From the NCBI RefSeq assembly GCF_014168815.1, contig NZ_AP021972.1, positions 62,001 to 126,000 of the forward strand: 64,000 nt of DNA, read 5' to 3'. Positions 17,789 to 25,882 of this stretch are shown in pieces. Source of the stretch: Klebsiella sp. WP3-W18-ESBL-02. GTDB taxonomy: Bacteria > Pseudomonadota > Gammaproteobacteria > Enterobacterales > Enterobacteriaceae. Below the pieces are notes generated by a model, which made no database searches, was not told where the DNA came from, and was given only the letters and a program-made list of their open reading frames with translations. Position numbers and translations under genes: made by a program. The stretch's first letter is position 1, and the number at the start of each line of letters is the position of its first letter.

Positions 17789-18205
17789 ATGCCTTTTGTT
17801 ATTAAAGAAATTATTACGCAGGAAGATAAAGACGAGTTAATCACCGGGCTACGTGCCTATAACCGCCAGTTTATCGATGCCACCGGATGGGGCGATATTT
17901 GCGTATACCTGCGCGATGAACAGGAAGTGATGCGCGGCGGCCTGATAGGCCAGCGTAAAGGCGACTGGCTCAGCATCGACTATCTGTGGGTGTGTGACAC
18001 CGTGCGCGGTGAAGGGGTCGGCAGCGAGATTATCAAGCGTGCAGGGGATCTTGCGCGCGAGAAAGGCTGCAAATATGCGCTGGTGGATACCATTAGCTTC
18101 CAGGCGCTGCCGTTTTATCAGAAGCAGGGTTATACGCTGAAAACGACGCTGGACGATTTCCCGCTGACGGGAATGCAGCGCCATTACCTGACGAAAACGC
18201 TGTGA
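17789..18205 (+). CDS. GNAT-family N-acetyltransferase
   Basis: A 138-residue single-domain acetyltransferase. The acetyl-CoA pyrophosphate loop is VRGEGVGSEII (about residues 72-82, the R/Q-x-x-G-x-G/A signature), preceded by the beta-4 strand SIDYLWVCD and followed by ALPFYQKQGY. Cytoplasmic; the acceptor (small amine, antibiotic or protein) cannot be told. GGAGAAG is positioned well before the ATG. It diverges from the TetR gene and may share its operator, so it could be part of the same stress response (inference). Confidence 0.9.
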   Translation: MPFVIKEIITQEDKDELITGLRAYNRQFIDATGWGDICVYLRDEQEVMRGGLIGQRKGDWLSIDYLWVCDTVRGEGVGSEIIKRAGDLAREKGCKYALVDTISFQALPFYQKQGYTLKTTLDDFPLTGMQRHYLTKTL

Positions 18206-18320
18206 GCGTTGCCGGATGGCGCTGCGCTTATCCGGCCTACGGGACGGTGCGGGGGGATGGTGTTTATCCGGTCTACAAAACGGAGTAGGCCGGATAAGGC
18301 GTAGCCGCCATCCGGCATCG
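18206..18320. repeat. REP pair between convergent genes
   Basis: GTTGCCGGATGGCGCTGCGC...TTATCCGGCCTAC followed by GTAGGCCGGATAAGGCG...CGCCATCCGGCATC: two head-to-head REP units forming a BIME in the gap between the GNAT gene and the leftward DHA2 exporter gene. Confidence 0.9.
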
Positions 18321-18321
18321 G

Positions 18322-19839
18322 CTACTCGCGCCCGGTTTTCAGCGGCGCTTCTTTTAACAACCACGACAGCGCGAAAGCCAGCACCATAATGCAGGCCGCC
18401 ATCATAAACGCCGCGTGAATCGCCGAACCGAATGCGGTGAGGTAATCCGTGCGAATGGCCTCAGGAAGCTGGTGAATGGCCACCGGGTTCATCCCCGGAG
18501 GAATAGCCGCCCCTTCCGGTAACAGGCTGGTCAGCCGTGATTGCAGCACCGAGGTAAACACCGCGCCAAACAGCGCCACGCCAATGGAACCGCCAATCGA
18601 GCGGAATAGCGTGACCCCGGAGGTGGCGACGCCGTAGAGGTTCGCGCTGACCGAGTTTTGTACCGCCAGCACTAGCACCTGCATCACCAGCCCAAGACCC
18701 ATACCCAGCACGGCGGTAAACAGATACAGCTGCCAGGTCGGCGAGGTCAGGGTAATCCGCGTTAGCAACAGCATGCCAATAAAGCCCATCAGCGTGCCAA
18801 CAATCGGATAGAGGCGATATTTTCCGGTACGGCTAATCGCTCTACCGCTGATAATCGAGGTCAGCAGTAACCCGCCCATCAGCGGAATTAATTGCAGCCC
18901 GGCCTCGGTTGGCGTGGCGTTCTTCACCACCTGCAGGTAAAGCGGCAGGAAGGTGATCGAGCCAAACAGCGACATACCGATGATAAAGCCAATCAAGCTG
19001 CACAGCAGGAAGCTACGATTGCGGAACAGCGACAGCGGGATTATCGGCTCCCACGCCAGCCGTTCCTCATAAATAAACCCGGCAATGCCGATAAGCCCAA
19101 AGGCGAGGATGCACCAGAGCTGCGGGTCGCTCCAGGCGCGAACCGTGCCGCCTTCGGTCGTAAACAGGATGATGCTCACCAGCGCCATCGTCAGGTACAG
19201 CGCGCCCAGCCAGTCGATTTCATGCTGGCTGCGTTTGTTGCTGGAGTGGAATACGGCACCGATGACAAACAGCGCGAACAGCCCCAGCGGCAGGTTGATG
19301 TAGAAAATCCAGCGCCACGAGGCGTGCTGGACAATAAAGCCGCCAATCAGCGGGCCGATAACCGTCGCCAGGCCAAACACGCCGCCGAATAGCCCCTGAT
19401 AGCGCCCGCGTTCGGCGGGCGGAATGACGTCGGCCACGGCCGCCATGCTAATGACCATCAGCCCGCCGCCGCCCAGTCCTTGCAGCGCACGCATGAGTAC
19501 CAACTGGGTCATATTTTGCGCCAGCCCGCACAGTGCGGAACCCACGAGAAACAGCACGATCGCGATTTGTAGCACCCGCTTGCGGCCAAACAGATCGCCA
19601 AACTTGCCGTACAGCGGTACCACAATCGTGGAAGTCAGGATGTAAGCCGTGACCACCCACGACAGCTTGTCGAGGCCGCCCAGCTCGCCGACAATGGTCG
19701 GCAGCGCGGTCGAGACAATGGTCTGGTCGAGCGCGGAGAGCAGCATCACCAACAGCAGCGCGCTGAACAGCAAACGGATTGAGGTGACGCCAGTCGGTTG
19801 CACGGGCTGTGCGTTCGTCGTTGTATCGGACGCCATCAT
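18322..19839 (-). CDS. DHA2-family 14-helix MFS multidrug exporter
   Basis: A 505-residue EmrB/QacA-type transporter. It shows LDQTIVSTALPTIVGELGG in helix 1 (the D1 motif of DHA2 pumps), GKFGDLFGRKRV in loop 2-3, and GPLIGGFIVQHASWRWIFYINLP in helix 5 (motif C). No partner EmrA-type adaptor lies nearby, so it acts alone in the inner membrane. It diverges from a TetR-family gene across a short AT-rich palindromic gap, the classic arrangement of a repressor-controlled pump. Confidence 0.92.
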   Translation of the reverse strand: MMASDTTTNAQPVQPTGVTSIRLLFSALLLVMLLSALDQTIVSTALPTIVGELGGLDKLSWVVTAYILTSTIVVPLYGKFGDLFGRKRVLQIAIVLFLVGSALCGLAQNMTQLVLMRALQGLGGGGLMVISMAAVADVIPPAERGRYQGLFGGVFGLATVIGPLIGGFIVQHASWRWIFYINLPLGLFALFVIGAVFHSSNKRSQHEIDWLGALYLTMALVSIILFTTEGGTVRAWSDPQLWCILAFGLIGIAGFIYEERLAWEPIIPLSLFRNRSFLLCSLIGFIIGMSLFGSITFLPLYLQVVKNATPTEAGLQLIPLMGGLLLTSIISGRAISRTGKYRLYPIVGTLMGFIGMLLLTRITLTSPTWQLYLFTAVLGMGLGLVMQVLVLAVQNSVSANLYGVATSGVTLFRSIGGSIGVALFGAVFTSVLQSRLTSLLPEGAAIPPGMNPVAIHQLPEAIRTDYLTAFGSAIHAAFMMAACIMVLAFALSWLLKEAPLKTGRE

Positions 19840-19852
19840 GTTCTCACTTGAA

Positions 19853-19874
19853 ATTAATTAAATGCATAATTAAT
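19853..19874. promoter_or_regulatory. Palindrome between divergent MFS and TetR genes
   Basis: ATTAATTA (19853-19860), AATGCA, TAATTAAT (19867-19874): perfect 8-bp arms, 14 bp from the pump start. Probable operator for the divergently encoded TetR protein, overlapping the promoter area. Confidence 0.55.
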
Positions 19875-19915
19875 ATTTATTGAAGATCGTTAAGTGGTCA
19901 AGGGATCCCGTTTCT

Positions 19916-20587
19916 ATGCCAGCACAAAAAGACAATCTCAAACCGCGTAAGCCTGGGCGTCCGCGCGGCAGTAAGCCGAATACCGCGAACCGCGAACAGC
20001 TTATCAATATTGCGCTGCGTCTGTTTTCTCAGCAGGGCATTGCGCGCACGTCGCTGAACGCGATTGCCCGGGAGGCGGGAGTCACGCCGGCGATGCTGCA
20101 CTACTACTTCAATTCACGAGAGCAATTGCTCGATGTGATGATCGAAGAGCGGTTTTTGCCGCTACGCGCCAGAATCAGCGGTGTGTTTGGCGATTATCCC
20201 GATGAACCGGTGAAGGCGCTGACTGAAATGGTCAGAACGCTGGCGGCCATCGCGGCGCAGTATGAATGGTTTGCCCCGCTGTGGATGCAGGAAGTCATTG
20301 GCGAGATGCCGGTGCTGCGCCAGCATTTACACGAGCGTTTTGGTGACGACAAATATCACGCCACGTTGGCGATGGTGAAACGCTGGCAGGCCGAGGGGAA
20401 AATCAACCCGCACCTGAGCGCGGAGCTGCTGTTCACCACGCTATTAAGCCTGGTGCTGGTGCCGTTTTCCCGGATGCGTAACGACGAGCGATTGGCGATG
20501 CTGACACCAGAGCAAATTGTCAGCAACGCGCTTGCGGTGCTGTTGCAGGGGATTGGCCCGGCGTCGTGTGGTTCGTCGGCCCGATAA
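19916..20587 (+). CDS. TetR-family regulator, probable repressor of the divergent MFS pump
   Basis: A 223-residue TetR-type regulator. A basic N-terminal arm (KPRKPGRPRGSK) precedes the HTH (about residues 29-72, TSLNAIAREAGVTPAMLHYYFNSRE). The C-terminal domain is of the type seen next to drug pumps. The frame opens with a TTG at 19880, but the ATG at 19916, preceded by AGGG, gives a normal start. The stop codon (CGA TAA) is supplied by the first REP unit downstream. Confidence 0.87.
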   Translation: MPAQKDNLKPRKPGRPRGSKPNTANREQLINIALRLFSQQGIARTSLNAIAREAGVTPAMLHYYFNSREQLLDVMIEERFLPLRARISGVFGDYPDEPVKALTEMVRTLAAIAAQYEWFAPLWMQEVIGEMPVLRQHLHERFGDDKYHATLAMVKRWQAEGKINPHLSAELLFTTLLSLVLVPFSRMRNDERLAMLTPEQIVSNALAVLLQGIGPASCGSSAR

Positions 20588-20657
20588 GCGGAGCGCCATC
20601 GGGCACGATACGGCACATTGCCGGATGGCGGCATAAACGTCTTATCCGGCCTACCTG
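20575..20657. repeat. REP pair between convergent TetR and GH1 genes
   Basis: GCCCGATAAGCGGAGCGCCATCGGGC followed by TTGCCGGATGGCGGC...GTCTTATCCGGCCTAC. The left unit supplies the TetR stop and the right unit supplies the TAG stop of the leftward GH1 gene. Confidence 0.88.
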
Positions 20658-22048
20658 AGGCTGAACTGGTTACTTTCCGCCAACGCTTTAAACCACAGTC
20701 CGTTGCGCTTAATCTGCCGCTCTCCGGTTTCAAGATCGAGACGGTAGAACCCGTAGCGGCGCTTGAACGAATTAAGCCACGACCAGTTGTCGATGAATGT
20801 CCACTGATGCACGCCGAAACAGTTTGCCCCGTCGGCGATCGCGCGGTGTAGCTGCACCAGATGCTCTTCCATCAGGCCAATACGGAAACCATCGTCAATC
20901 ACGCCGTCCGCCTGCACCGGGCCTTCGGATTGCAGATCCATCGCGATACCGATTTCGGCGAGATACCACTTAATATTGCCGTAATTGTCGCGGATATTGG
21001 CGGCAATGTCGTAAATTGCCTGCGGGTGAATTTCGTTGTTATCGCGGTACGGATTGAAGCGGCCGTGCGGGTCTACGTAGTTTTCGAAGTAATACTCCGG
21101 CGAGAAATAGTCGAGGGTGTACGGCGTTTCGCGCGCCTGTACGCGACGCGGCACGTAGTAGTTCACGCCGAGGAAGTCGATGCGCGAGTCGGTAATCAGC
21201 GAAACCTCTTCTTTGCTGGTTTCCGGCAGGCAGTTATGTAGCGCCAGCAGTTCACACAGTTCCTTCGGGAACTGGTGTTTCACCAGTGGGTCGAGGAAGC
21301 TGCGGTTGAACAACAAATCGGCGTACCACGCCGCTTTTTTATCTTCCGCTGAGTCGCTGCGGGTATAGGATGGCGTCAGGTTCAGCACCACGCCGATTTC
21401 ACCCGGCAACTGCTGTTCACGGTAGCATTGCACCGCTTTCGCGTGTGCCAGCATGATGTTGAACGCCACCTGCGCGGCCAGCTTGCCGTCCTTTTTGCAT
21501 GGGTAGTGGAAGTCGTACAGATAGCCGCCTTCGACCGGCACAATCGGCTCGTTGAAGGTGATCCAGTATTTTATTTTATGGCCGAACAGGCGAAACGCCG
21601 TGGCGGCAAAGCGGGCGAACAGATCGGTAACGTGTTTTGACTCGAACCCACCGTAGCGATTTTGCAAACCCTCCGGCATATCAAAATGATAGAGGTTGAC
21701 CATCGGTTCGATGCCGTTGGCGATCATTTCGTCGAAATAGGCGTTATAGAAGCGTACCGCTTCTGCATTCGGTTCACCGGTTTCCAGATCGTCAATCAGA
21801 CGGGACCACTGAATGGAGGTGCGAAATGAATTGAAGCCAATATGCTTCATCAACGCGACGTCTTCTTTGTAACGATGCAGCGTATTGCAGACCGTCCCGG
21901 GACCAATTTCCCGGTAGAAACGCTCCGGCTGCGCGGCGTGCCAGCTGTCCCAGATAGAACGATGAGGCTTGCCTTCTGCGCCTTCAGTTTGCGGGCCAGA
22001 GGCGGCCGCGCCCCAGAAGAAGTGGTTTGGAAACGCATAAGTGGTCAT
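20651..22048 (-). CDS. GH1 6-phospho-beta-glycosidase
   Basis: A 465-residue cytoplasmic family-1 glycosidase. The acid/base Glu167 sits in TFNEP. The nucleophile is most likely Glu365 in WYLAEIG, where most family members have TENG. Near the C-terminus, NSFKRRYGFYRLD contains the Ser-Lys-Tyr pattern that binds the 6-phosphate in phospho-glycosidases. It would hydrolyse PTS-imported, phosphorylated beta-linked di- or oligosaccharides; whether glucosides or mannosides is open. Last gene of the leftward porin-GH5-GH1 unit, separated from GH5 by a strong hairpin. The stop codon lies in a REP. Confidence 0.9.
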   Translation of the reverse strand: MTTYAFPNHFFWGAAASGPQTEGAEGKPHRSIWDSWHAAQPERFYREIGPGTVCNTLHRYKEDVALMKHIGFNSFRTSIQWSRLIDDLETGEPNAEAVRFYNAYFDEMIANGIEPMVNLYHFDMPEGLQNRYGGFESKHVTDLFARFAATAFRLFGHKIKYWITFNEPIVPVEGGYLYDFHYPCKKDGKLAAQVAFNIMLAHAKAVQCYREQQLPGEIGVVLNLTPSYTRSDSAEDKKAAWYADLLFNRSFLDPLVKHQFPKELCELLALHNCLPETSKEEVSLITDSRIDFLGVNYYVPRRVQARETPYTLDYFSPEYYFENYVDPHGRFNPYRDNNEIHPQAIYDIAANIRDNYGNIKWYLAEIGIAMDLQSEGPVQADGVIDDGFRIGLMEEHLVQLHRAIADGANCFGVHQWTFIDNWSWLNSFKRRYGFYRLDLETGERQIKRNGLWFKALAESNQFSLR

Positions 22049-22065
22049 TTAATCTCCTGAAAAAT

Positions 22066-22091
22066 AAAAAACTGCGCCGCTGGCGGCGCAG
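22066..22091 (-). terminator. Hairpin terminator between GH5 and GH1 genes
   Basis: CTGCGCCG (22072-22079), loop CTGG, CGGCGCAG (22084-22091); read leftward it is followed by TTTTTTATTTTT. A textbook rho-independent terminator placed inside the gene cluster, so GH1 is expressed by read-through or from another promoter. Confidence 0.75.
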
Positions 22092-22098
22092 CAAATCG

Positions 22099-24291
22099 CT
22101 ACTCAGCCTTCACCTGAATGGCTTTAATAAAAACATAACCCCAATCACCAGGGAATTTCCCCAGGCTAATGGTGTTTTCACCCTGTTTAAGATGCACCGA
22201 CAGAGTTAAGCGCTGGCCGTGTTCGTCGGTTTGCGGAAACTCAATCTGAATCGGTTTGTCACTGTTGATTTGCACCGAGTTTTTCTTAGTGCCCCATTTT
22301 GCATTGAAGTCGAGGTGCAGCTGGTAATGGCCGTCCCACGGCGCGACAACCTGCCAACTGACTTTATCGCCATCGTTAGCAAAGGGACCGAGGAAGCCAT
22401 CTTCACCGGTTGTCAGTTCATTTTCCGCGCTCTTGATCACCGTTTTCTGGCTCTGCGAAAGACCCAGTGGCTGGCTGTCAAAATGGCAGAAATCCGCGGG
22501 CGCTGGTGCCGTGGCGGTCGTGACGTCAACGGTCATCGTTTTGCTGCTTTTCAGCAGACCATCGTCGGCGGTAAACGTCAGTTGGTAGGTGCCCGGCGTC
22601 GGGAACCAGGCGCGCGTAGCGGCCTTATCCGCATGGCAGAAATGCGCGCGTTTTTTACCGGTGCTGGTCCATTTCTCGCTGACCTTGCGTGACGGCAAAT
22701 TGTCATCCTGCCACTGCGCATTGAGGCTCAGCCCGTTATTTTGCGTAGTGGTTGCCTTGTCGCTAAGCGTAATGACCGGTGCGTGGTTTTTCTGCGTATG
22801 GGTGACGCCAATAACATTGGATGGCGTGGACTGTCCCGATTCATTTTTTGCGATAACCCGGTAGTAATAGGTTTTACCAAGCGTGAGCGAGGCATAGTCA
22901 TCGCTGAACAGATCCATGGTTGCCGGGTTCCATTCCTGCATGCCATCAGAAATATTGTGCCCAACGACGGTCCACGGACCGGTTTTCGACTCCGCGCGTT
23001 CTACGTCATAGCTGCGGCCGACGGCGGCACCCATCCAGTTAATGGCGAACGGCGAAGTCGTTGCGCGCAGCTTCGGCGCATCCGGCGCAGGCAATGGGGC
23101 CATTTTTTCCTCTCCCGCCATTTGCGCGGCAGCGGTGCGCACCAGGTTAACCACCGCCGTTTCCTGATTCCCATCCCCCTGCGGGAAGCCTGGCAGATGG
23201 TAGCTATAGTGGCCGGTGTACTCTTTATGCCAGTAGAAACCGCCGTCGTGACGATGGCCGCGGAAGCCCCATATGAATCCTCCCGCCGCTTTGGCGCCGT
23301 TGACCTCGGTATGCACAATTGACTGCATTATGTCGTTCAGTGCTTTGCTATCGAGCAGGCCAAACTCACCGACCAGATACACTTTCTTGCCGCCGATAGC
23401 GGTCAGGTCTTTCTTCACCTGATCCGGATGGTTATTACCGGCGTTGGTGTAGTAGTGGTTGCTGACGATATCGACATTGGGATCGTTTACGGAGAACGCG
23501 TTGATTTTCTTATAAGTACCGTCAACGACCAGCTGATGCGGCGCGAGTTTTTTAATCCATGCTGCCGTCTGCCTGAGGAATTCTTCATTGGTATCCTCCA
23601 GTTCGTTGCCGGTTTCCCAGGCCATAATGGCTTTTTCGTCATAGTATGGGCGCCCGGTAATGGTGTTGGTCCGGGTAATCACCTGACGAATCACATCGAG
23701 ATACGCTTTGTAGGTCTGGCTGTCTGTGCGGTAAAAATCTTCCGGTTTTTCATGGTAGAAGGCCGCCAGTTGCTCCCGACCTCCCCACCACCACCAGTGA
23801 TCGATAAACGGCAAAATCAGTCGCAGACCCTGTTTGTCAGCTTCAGCAATCATGTTGTCGTATACCACCATCGCCTTCTCATTCAGGCGTGGCATACCGT
23901 CCGATGTTGTCGGAGCCAGGATGTGCGTTTCGCGCTCGCAGGCTTCATCGCTCTCCTGCTGTACGGAAAGTACATAGACGCGCTGGGCTTTTGCTCCCGT
24001 TTGCACGATGGCTTTAATCCAGTTCTCCTGTTCCTCCGGCGTCGGCCATTTAAAGTACTGGCCCCAGCCGCGCGGATCGGCTTTACACACGCCGCGGGCG
24101 TCGTTTTCAATACGATGCAGCTCCGGTGCGTGAATGCCGGCGAAGCGGAATTCTTGCTTGCCGTCCATTAGCTGTGCGCCCTGGCGCGTGATAAAGTTTT
24201 CAAAGTGCGATTGCTGTGCCGCCATGGCACCCGCGCTGCTTAGCGAGGCAATAACGAACATCAGCAGTGACTTTCTGACGGGCATTTTCAT
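22099..24291 (-). CDS. Secreted modular GH5 beta-glycanase (mannanase-like) with FnIII, Ig-like and CBM35-like domains
   Basis: A 730-residue exported enzyme. Signal peptide 1-25 (ending AGAMAA). GH5 barrel about 27-395: acid/base Glu230 in WETGNE and nucleophile Glu309 in LVGEFG, with an aromatic patch DHWWWWGG at about 164-171. An FnIII-like domain follows (about 403-497), then an Ig/cadherin-like domain (about 503-592), and a C-terminal jelly-roll (about 605-730) resembling CBM35. The overall look favours endo-beta-mannanase, but other beta-1,4-glycanase activities are possible. AAGGAGAG precedes the ATG. Eleven bases downstream of the porin gene, so co-transcribed. Location: periplasm or outside. 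Confidence 0.85.
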   Translation of the reverse strand: MKMPVRKSLLMFVIASLSSAGAMAAQQSHFENFITRQGAQLMDGKQEFRFAGIHAPELHRIENDARGVCKADPRGWGQYFKWPTPEEQENWIKAIVQTGAKAQRVYVLSVQQESDEACERETHILAPTTSDGMPRLNEKAMVVYDNMIAEADKQGLRLILPFIDHWWWWGGREQLAAFYHEKPEDFYRTDSQTYKAYLDVIRQVITRTNTITGRPYYDEKAIMAWETGNELEDTNEEFLRQTAAWIKKLAPHQLVVDGTYKKINAFSVNDPNVDIVSNHYYTNAGNNHPDQVKKDLTAIGGKKVYLVGEFGLLDSKALNDIMQSIVHTEVNGAKAAGGFIWGFRGHRHDGGFYWHKEYTGHYSYHLPGFPQGDGNQETAVVNLVRTAAAQMAGEEKMAPLPAPDAPKLRATTSPFAINWMGAAVGRSYDVERAESKTGPWTVVGHNISDGMQEWNPATMDLFSDDYASLTLGKTYYYRVIAKNESGQSTPSNVIGVTHTQKNHAPVITLSDKATTTQNNGLSLNAQWQDDNLPSRKVSEKWTSTGKKRAHFCHADKAATRAWFPTPGTYQLTFTADDGLLKSSKTMTVDVTTATAPAPADFCHFDSQPLGLSQSQKTVIKSAENELTTGEDGFLGPFANDGDKVSWQVVAPWDGHYQLHLDFNAKWGTKKNSVQINSDKPIQIEFPQTDEHGQRLTLSVHLKQGENTISLGKFPGDWGYVFIKAIQVKAE

Positions 24292-24302
24292 CGTCTCTCT
24301 CC

Positions 24303-25637
24303 TTAGAACCAGACTTCCGCCTGCACGCCAAAGTTCACCGTGTCGGTGTCGCCACTGCGGCTGTATCCACCAGCATCGATAGTGTTGGTATTCCAGTTGT
24401 AGTTACCATCGAGCGCGTCGGAAACACCTTTATCCCATTTGGCGTAAGTGACAAAGAAGCGAAGCTGTGGGCGGCTCCAGAAGCCAGAGTCGAAGGTCAG
24501 CGTTGGCGCAACGGTGATTTTAGTCAGCCCGCCTTTGCCTTTACCGTTGACGCCCTTGTAGTTGTCATCATCGAGGTACTCATATCCCAGCTCGTACTGC
24601 ATGGCGAAGTTTTTGGTGATTTGATGATACGGACGAATTCCGGCAACCCAGCTGGTGCGGCCCCAGCCGTTGTCGTCGCTGCTCCACCAGCGGTAGTTTT
24701 TATCCTTCTGCAAGTAGGCAAAGGTTGAGACTTCGACGTTCCCCATAGATGCCAGGCTGTCGAGCACGATACGCCATGACTGGGTGTCTTCAAGATTGGC
24801 CCAGCCCCAGCCGTTTTTGCCCAGCGAGTCGCCTGCCGCCAGACCGCGTCCATATTGCATCACCAGTTTGGAATAGCCGCCCGTCAGACCCCAGAAACCG
24901 TCAAAGTTATAGACGCCGGTTACGCCGTAGCCTTTCTCTGCGGAAGTCGGGTGGTTTTCGTTGCGGTTCATGCGGTGGCCGATCAGCTCAAGATCCAGAC
25001 CTGTGCCGGCGATCTTTTTAAACCACAGGTTAAGCGAATAGTCGTCCGGGTAGCCCTGATCGCCTTTATCGACAGGGTAGGCTTTGGTTTCATCGGTCGG
25101 TGAGAAGGCGTAAACCCCGGCGTCGAAGCGCGCGAAGCCCAAATCCATGTTGTCGAAGCCACCGCCGGTCCCGTTGTACTGAATGTACTCCCAGTCAAAC
25201 TGGTGGCTGGAGGTGTTGGAGCTGCTGTAACGTTTGCCGCCCCAGAAGGTCATTTCCGGTGCGAAGTCGAGGTTGCTTAGCTCGGCATACCCTTCCCGGA
25301 ACTGCACGTCGTGGCCATCGTCATCCTGGCAGTTCCAGTCAGAGGTGCATTTGCTCTGGTGAGTGATATTGGCCTGAATTTTTGCCACCGCACCGGAGTC
25401 AGACTTCAGGGTAACGGTCGGTATCAACTCAATTTTGGTGTCTTCTTCGTTGCCCAGACGCCATTTCCCGTCCGGCATCAACCCGACGGAATCGACGCGG
25501 TTGCCATCCGAGTTTGCCAGGATGCCAGAGCGCATATAGCCGTGGAGCTGAAAGTCATATTTTTCTGCATGTGCCAGACCGCTTGTGGCGATGTTGATCA
25601 GTATAGCCAGAGGTATCAATCGGTTAAGTCGTTTCAT
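24303..25637 (-). CDS. LamB/maltoporin-family carbohydrate porin
   Basis: A 444-residue outer-membrane protein: signal peptide ending SGLAHA, then YDFQLHGYMRSGI, the usual LamB-type N-terminus. It has alternating amphipathic strands, many Trp/Tyr residues for a greasy sugar slide, a Cys pair (SKCTSDWNCQ) as in maltoporin loop 1, and a C-terminal Phe in EVWF. It would admit oligosaccharides released by the GH5 enzyme encoded next to it. First gene of the leftward porin-GH5-GH1 unit, with a 14-bp LacI-type palindrome about 96 bp upstream. Confidence 0.92.
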   Translation of the reverse strand: MKRLNRLIPLAILINIATSGLAHAEKYDFQLHGYMRSGILANSDGNRVDSVGLMPDGKWRLGNEEDTKIELIPTVTLKSDSGAVAKIQANITHQSKCTSDWNCQDDDGHDVQFREGYAELSNLDFAPEMTFWGGKRYSSSNTSSHQFDWEYIQYNGTGGGFDNMDLGFARFDAGVYAFSPTDETKAYPVDKGDQGYPDDYSLNLWFKKIAGTGLDLELIGHRMNRNENHPTSAEKGYGVTGVYNFDGFWGLTGGYSKLVMQYGRGLAAGDSLGKNGWGWANLEDTQSWRIVLDSLASMGNVEVSTFAYLQKDKNYRWWSSDDNGWGRTSWVAGIRPYHQITKNFAMQYELGYEYLDDDNYKGVNGKGKGGLTKITVAPTLTFDSGFWSRPQLRFFVTYAKWDKGVSDALDGNYNWNTNTIDAGGYSRSGDTDTVNFGVQAEVWF

Positions 25638-25732
25638 TGTTCGCTTTTCCCTTTTATTTTTGTACGCAATAGCGCTTTTGTTAATGCGATGGGAAATTTA
25701 CGGTTCAAAAATGGAAATGTACATCCGTAAAC

Positions 25733-25746
25733 GGAAAGCGCTTTCC
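25733..25746. promoter_or_regulatory. LacI-type operator upstream of the porin gene
   Basis: GGAAAGCGCTTTCC, a perfect 14-bp palindrome with the central CG of LacI/GalR-family operators. An identical copy lies at 27247-27260. Probable binding site of the LacI protein encoded at 29398. Confidence 0.8.
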
Positions 25747-25753
25747 ATAATTG

Positions 25754-25775
25754 CCGGATCAAATCACAGATCCGG
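25754..25775. promoter_or_regulatory. Second inverted repeat beside the porin operator
   Basis: CCGGATC (25754-25760) and GATCCGG (25769-25775) around AAATCACA, eight bases from the LacI-type operator. It could be a regulatory site or a hairpin; nothing further can be said. Confidence 0.35.
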
Positions 25776-25825
25776 AGATTGTTCACTTGAAAGCGTGATG
25801 TTGATCGACTTTTTCTCTGAGAGCT

Positions 25826-25856
25826 AAAAAAAAGCCAGCGCTTGCATGGCGCTGGC
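25826..25856 (-). terminator. Rho-independent terminator of the leftward EIIC gene
   Basis: GCCAGCGC (25834-25841) and GCGCTGGC (25849-25856); in the leftward direction the hairpin is followed by eight T residues. It ends the EIIC transcript before the porin promoter. Confidence 0.85.
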
Positions 25857-25882
25857 AAGAGAAAAACTGTGAAAGAGATCGA

